Shown: in pieces, positions 31,002 to 34,009 of the stretch
How positions within the stretch are numbered: the stretch's first letter is position 1
Layout: every line of letters starts with the position of its first letter
Origin: Burkholderiaceae bacterium
GTDB lineage: Bacteria > Pseudomonadota > Gammaproteobacteria > Burkholderiales > Burkholderiaceae_D
DNA: 34,009 nucleotides
Reading direction: 5' to 3'
NCBI GenBank assembly: GCA_019751755.1
Contig: JAIENA010000352.1
Coordinates: 1 to 34,009 of the forward strand
Program-made: the position numbers and the translations under genes
Notes under the pieces: model-generated
Databases searched by the model: none
Told to the model about the DNA's origin: nothing
Seen by the model: only the letters and a program-made list of their open reading frames with translations

Positions 31002-31019
31002 ATGCTGCACTTGCGGCAT
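31002..31019. promoter_or_regulatory. Imperfect palindrome ahead of the EamA gene
   Basis: ATGCTGCA, CT, TGCGGCAT: 7 of 8 positions pair. It lies 128 bases before the EamA start. The 373-base gap 30775-31147 otherwise holds the phaP promoter and operators; no gene is supported there. Confidence 0.3.
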
Positions 31020-31147
31020 AGAAATAAGCGTTGCGGCATGGCGTGGTTTACCGTGGCGCAACGCGCCGATGTTTCGCCCATGTTAGACTCATGGCCCCCG
31101 GCGTTGTCATTCCCGCTGCACCGTCTACCCCACACTTCTGGTTGCTC

Positions 31148-32011
31148 ATGTCCCGGCCTGCCTTGTCACCGATCCCCGTCTTTTTCGTTTTCCTGTGGAG
31201 TACCGGCTTCATCGTCGCCAAGTTCGGTTTGCCCTATGCGCCGCCGCTGATGTTCCTGCTGCTGCGCTTTACCGGTGTGCTGGCGCTGCTGGCGCCGGCC
31301 GTGCTACTGATGAAAGCGCCGTGGCCGACCGGGAAGATCGGCCACGTGGCGCTGGCCGGTGTGTTATTGCAGGCCGGCTATTTGTCGGGCGTGTGGGTGG
31401 CCATCAAGCTGGGCATGCCGGCCGGCGTCACGGCGCTGATCGTCGGCATGCAGCCGATCCTGACGGCGGTTTCGGCGCCGCTGATCGGCGAATCGGTGCG
31501 GCCGCGCCAGTGGCTGGGGCTGGGCTTTGGCCTGGCCGGCGTGGCGCTGGTGGTGTACGCCAAGATCACCATGATCGGCTTGTCCGTGGCGGCGATTGCG
31601 CTGTGCGTGTTCGCGCTGCTGTCGATCACGGCCGGCACCATGTACCAGCGGCGCTTTTGCCCGCAATTTGATTTACGCACCGGCACCATTATCCAGTTTG
31701 CCGCGTCGTTCCTGTTGGTGTGGCCGTTTGCCGTGTACTTTGAGGAATTCTCTGACATACAATGGACCCCGCGCTTCCTGGGCGCGCTGGCCTGGGCCGT
31801 GCTGGCGCTGTCGATTGCCGCCATCTTCCTGCTGTTCGCCCTGATTCGCCGCAGCGACGCCACCAAGGTCACCAGCCTGCTGTACCTGACGCCGCCCACC
31901 ACGGCCGTGATGGCATGGCTGATGTTTGGCGAAGCGTTCACTGTCCTGGGCGTGGCCGGCATGGCGCTGGCCGTGACCGGGGTGTTCTTTGTCGTGAAAC
32001 CATCTCAATAA
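31148..32011 (+). CDS. EamA/DMT-family transporter
   Basis: The 287-residue inner-membrane protein has about ten hydrophobic segments arranged as two EamA repeats (residues about 5-135 and 145-285). Conserved points are FVFLWSTGFIVAKFG at the start, RQWLGLGFGLAGVALVV between the halves and AWLMFGEAFTVLGVAGMALAVTGVFFV at the end. Such proteins export amino acids or metabolites; the substrate is unknown. The ATG at 31148 lacks a good ribosome site; 31091 is an alternative. The nitroreductase gene begins 8 bases after the stop. Confidence 0.9.
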   Translation: MSRPALSPIPVFFVFLWSTGFIVAKFGLPYAPPLMFLLLRFTGVLALLAPAVLLMKAPWPTGKIGHVALAGVLLQAGYLSGVWVAIKLGMPAGVTALIVGMQPILTAVSAPLIGESVRPRQWLGLGFGLAGVALVVYAKITMIGLSVAAIALCVFALLSITAGTMYQRRFCPQFDLRTGTIIQFAASFLLVWPFAVYFEEFSDIQWTPRFLGALAWAVLALSIAAIFLLFALIRRSDATKVTSLLYLTPPTTAVMAWLMFGEAFTVLGVAGMALAVTGVFFVVKPSQ

Positions 32012-32019
32012 CTACCATT

Positions 32020-32715
32020 ATGATTTCCACACCCGACCAGCAAGCGGTGGACGCCGCGATCACCTCTCGCCGCTCGATCCGCGCTTTCCTGCCGACCCCG
32101 GTGGCACGGGAAGACCTGGAGCAGATCCTCGAGGTGGCGGCGCGCGCCCCCTCCGGCACCAATACCCAGCCATGGAAAGTGTATGTGCTGAGCGGCGAGA
32201 AAAAGCGCGAACTGACGGCGCGTATCCTGGCCGTCCATGCCGATCCCGCGCTGGCGCAACAGCACACCGAGGAATATGCGTATTACCCAAGTGTCTGGCA
32301 GTCGCCCTATATCGACCGGCGCCGCAAGGTCGGCTGGGATTTGTACAAATTATTGGGCTTGGGCCGCGACAACAAGGCCGGCATGGCGGCCCAGCACGGC
32401 CGCAATTACGCCTTCTTTGACGCGCCTATTGGCCTCATGTTTACCATCGACCGGGTAATGGCGCAGGGCTCCTGGCTGGACTATGGCATGTTCCTGCAAA
32501 ACATCATGGTGGCGGCGCGCGGACGGGGCCTGGATACTTGCCCGCAAGCAGCGTTCACGCAATACCACACGATTATTCGTGCGGTGCTCGATTTGCCGCA
32601 TAATGAAATGGTCGTGTGTGGCATGTCGCTGGGGTACGCCGACCCTGACAAGATTGAAAACACGCTGGTCACCGAACGTGAATCGTTAGCCAACTTCGTG
32701 AAATTTGTGGACTAG
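32020..32715 (+). CDS. Nitroreductase family flavoprotein
   Basis: The 231-residue FMN-dependent enzyme has the family's flavin-binding parts: SRRSIRAFLPTPV, ARAPSGTNTQPWKVY, then QNIMVAARGRGLDTCPQAAF and the end PHNEMVVCGMSLGYAD. Members reduce nitroaromatics, quinones or related compounds with NAD(P)H. It resembles the larger-insert PnbA-like branch, with a stretch YPSVWQSPYIDRRRKVGWD. No Shine-Dalgarno is obvious. Probably cotranscribed with the EamA gene. Confidence 0.93.
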   Translation: MISTPDQQAVDAAITSRRSIRAFLPTPVAREDLEQILEVAARAPSGTNTQPWKVYVLSGEKKRELTARILAVHADPALAQQHTEEYAYYPSVWQSPYIDRRRKVGWDLYKLLGLGRDNKAGMAAQHGRNYAFFDAPIGLMFTIDRVMAQGSWLDYGMFLQNIMVAARGRGLDTCPQAAFTQYHTIIRAVLDLPHNEMVVCGMSLGYADPDKIENTLVTERESLANFVKFVD

Positions 32716-32832
32716 AAACGCTGTGGTCTGTCGACCGCGCAGAGTGAAAAAATGCGCCCCGGAATGCTTGCGGGTGGCTTTTGTTTTGCTACACTGCAAC
32801 GGGAGTAGTCACACTGCATTGTGGGGATGGAA

Positions 32833-33948
32833 ATGAACAAATTTGCTATTGGCGCCTTGCTATCGGCGTTGTGTGTCGCCCTACCGGTGACCACGGTACA
32901 GGCCAAAGACAGTGCGCGCAAAACGTCGGTCAAGAAGGTCAAGGCGGAGGGGAAAGCCAAGCCAGCCAAGCAGCGTTTGCGTGTCGCCGCCGCGCCGGAC
33001 CCCGACCGTAAAGTGCGCCGCGTCATCACCGTCAATGGCAAGCGCAAGGTGGTGTATCAACGCATCCTGACCGCCGCCCCGGCGCTGGCGTCGCCCACCA
33101 TGGGCGAATTGGCCGGGCTGGGCCTGACGCAGGACCCGCTGGCGCTGCAATCGAATGTGGCGTACGTGCTGGACCAGGCCAATTCCGAGGTGCTGTTTGA
33201 AAAAAATGCCAACGTCGCATTGCCGATCGCGTCCATCACCAAGATGATGACCGGCCTGGTGGTGGTGGAAGCCAACCAGGACATGGATGAAGTGTTGTCG
33301 ATCTCGGATGACGACATCGACCAGGAAAAACACACCGGCTCGCGCCTGAAAGTCGGCACCCAGCTGACGCGGGCATCGATGCTGCAACTGGCGCTGATGA
33401 GCTCGGAAAACCGCGCGGCCTCGGCACTGGGTCGCAATTATCCGGGCGGCTTGCCGGCGTTTGTCGAGGCCATGAACGCCAAGGCCCGCGCGCTGGGGAT
33501 GACGGATACCTATTACGTGGATTCCAGCGGCTTGTCCAAACGCAACATGGCCAGCGCCCGCGACCTCGCGAAACTGGCGATGGCGGCGTACCAGCACCCG
33601 TTGCTGCGTGAATATTCGACGGCGCCGAAAGCGGTGGTGGAGGCCAGCGGTCGTCCGATGCACTTCGGCACGACGAACCGCCTGATCGCCACGCCGGGCT
33701 GGGAAATCGGGCTGCAAAAGACTGGTTTTATTAATGAAGCGGGGCGTTGCCTGATGATGCAAGCGGTGATCCAGGGCCGCGCCGTCATCATGGTCTTGCT
33801 CGATGCAAAAGGTTCGGCCGCCCGTGCCGCCGATGCGGGCCGCGTGCGCAAGTGGCTCGAAGCCATCAAACCGTCCAGCATCATCGGCGCCAGCACCTCG
33901 GTTGGCAGCGGCGCCACGACGCCGCGGGCGTATTCGTCGGGGATGTAA
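32833..33948 (+). CDS. pbpG: D-alanyl-D-alanine endopeptidase PBP7 type
   Basis: The 371-residue periplasmic enzyme cuts D-Ala-meso-DAP crosslinks in peptidoglycan. It has a signal peptide (1-24, ending VQA-K), a basic Lys-rich spacer (25-65), and the penicillin-binding S11 motifs: Ser134-I-T-Lys137, Ser191-E-Asn193 and Lys296-T-Gly298. The ATG at 32833 gives the signal peptide at the N-terminus with GGGATGG before it; GTG 32821 and ATG 32827 are alternatives. The Ser/Thr/Gly-rich tail from about 350 on has no amphipathic anchor seen in PBP5. It ends in a strong terminator. Confidence 0.94.
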   Translation: MNKFAIGALLSALCVALPVTTVQAKDSARKTSVKKVKAEGKAKPAKQRLRVAAAPDPDRKVRRVITVNGKRKVVYQRILTAAPALASPTMGELAGLGLTQDPLALQSNVAYVLDQANSEVLFEKNANVALPIASITKMMTGLVVVEANQDMDEVLSISDDDIDQEKHTGSRLKVGTQLTRASMLQLALMSSENRAASALGRNYPGGLPAFVEAMNAKARALGMTDTYYVDSSGLSKRNMASARDLAKLAMAAYQHPLLREYSTAPKAVVEASGRPMHFGTTNRLIATPGWEIGLQKTGFINEAGRCLMMQAVIQGRAVIMVLLDAKGSAARAADAGRVRKWLEAIKPSSIIGASTSVGSGATTPRAYSSGM

Positions 33949-33967
33949 TTTCCGCTCCGCAAACAGC

Positions 33968-33997
33968 AAGGCCGGCAATAACGCCGGCCTTTTTTCT
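33968..33997 (+). terminator. Intrinsic terminator of pbpG
   Basis: AAGGCCGGC, a 6-base loop, GCCGGCCTT then TTTTTC: 9 base pairs with a T-run, 20 bases after the stop. Confidence 0.92.
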
Positions 33998-34009
33998 GGA
34001 GCGGTAGGG

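Noticed and set aside
30775..31147. Short frames in the phaP-EamA gap (for example 30766-31086)
   Set aside because: They cover promoter and operator sequence, lack ribosome sites and have Cys/Arg-rich translations typical of non-coding DNA.

Overview
The window looks like a stretch of chromosome from a betaproteobacterium, most likely family Oxalobacteraceae (Janthinobacterium, Duganella or Massilia type). This rests on the overall high GC with strong GC bias at third codon positions, the mix of genes (phasin, complete LIV-type transporter, FkpB-IspH pair, rpmB-rpmG, RsmB-type methyltransferase next to purN) and protein sequence style. No genus is proven. Most genes are ordinary housekeeping or envelope genes. 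No prophage, insertion sequence, CRISPR array or integrase was seen.

Layout. 1-1193 (minus): an incomplete alpha/beta hydrolase resembling type VI secretion phospholipase effectors of the Tle3 class, cut by the window edge. 1413-4736: three exported proteins on the plus strand (M49-like zinc peptidase, small HEXXH peptidase, BON-domain protein). 4897-9986: an MFS transporter, two exported proteins of unknown role (one with an LprI-like C-terminus) and an exported S9 prolyl-oligopeptidase family enzyme. 10250-11158: a periplasmic solute-binding-like protein and tRNA-Lys(UUU) on opposite strands, sharing a bidirectional terminator. 11220-14472 (minus): a stand-alone GspE/PulE-type ATPase behind a spermidine-synthase-fold protein, and a glycine-zipper envelope protein.

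14766-17173: a barstar-family protein with no barnase beside it, then purN and an m5C rRNA methyltransferase. 17324-21053: MscS-type channel, acyl desaturase and a prohibitin/SPFH protein, each set apart by its own signals; all three act in or on membranes. 21111-22396 (minus): rpmG, rpmB and radC. 22566-23978: fkpB-ispH. 24372-28032: livHMGF, a four-gene branched-chain amino acid/amide ABC importer without its binding protein, behind a 393-base structured leader. 28196-30003: an M14-like carboxypeptidase overlapping an alpha/beta hydrolase by GTGA. 30190-30747 (minus): the phasin phaP, with a clear sigma-70 promoter framed by a perfect palindrome and a degenerate copy, as expected for PhaR control. 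31148-33948: EamA exporter, nitroreductase and the periplasmic PBP7-type endopeptidase pbpG.

The points most worth a second look are non-coding: the liv leader (palindrome, direct repeats, competing hairpins, terminator), a six-codon reading frame overlapping the purN start as TGATG, the phaP operator pair, perfect inverted repeats ahead of the MFS, MscS and Tle3-like genes, and a 42-base near-palindrome after livF. No clearly new multigene system could be demonstrated; the best accessory candidate is the truncated Tle3-like effector at the left edge.
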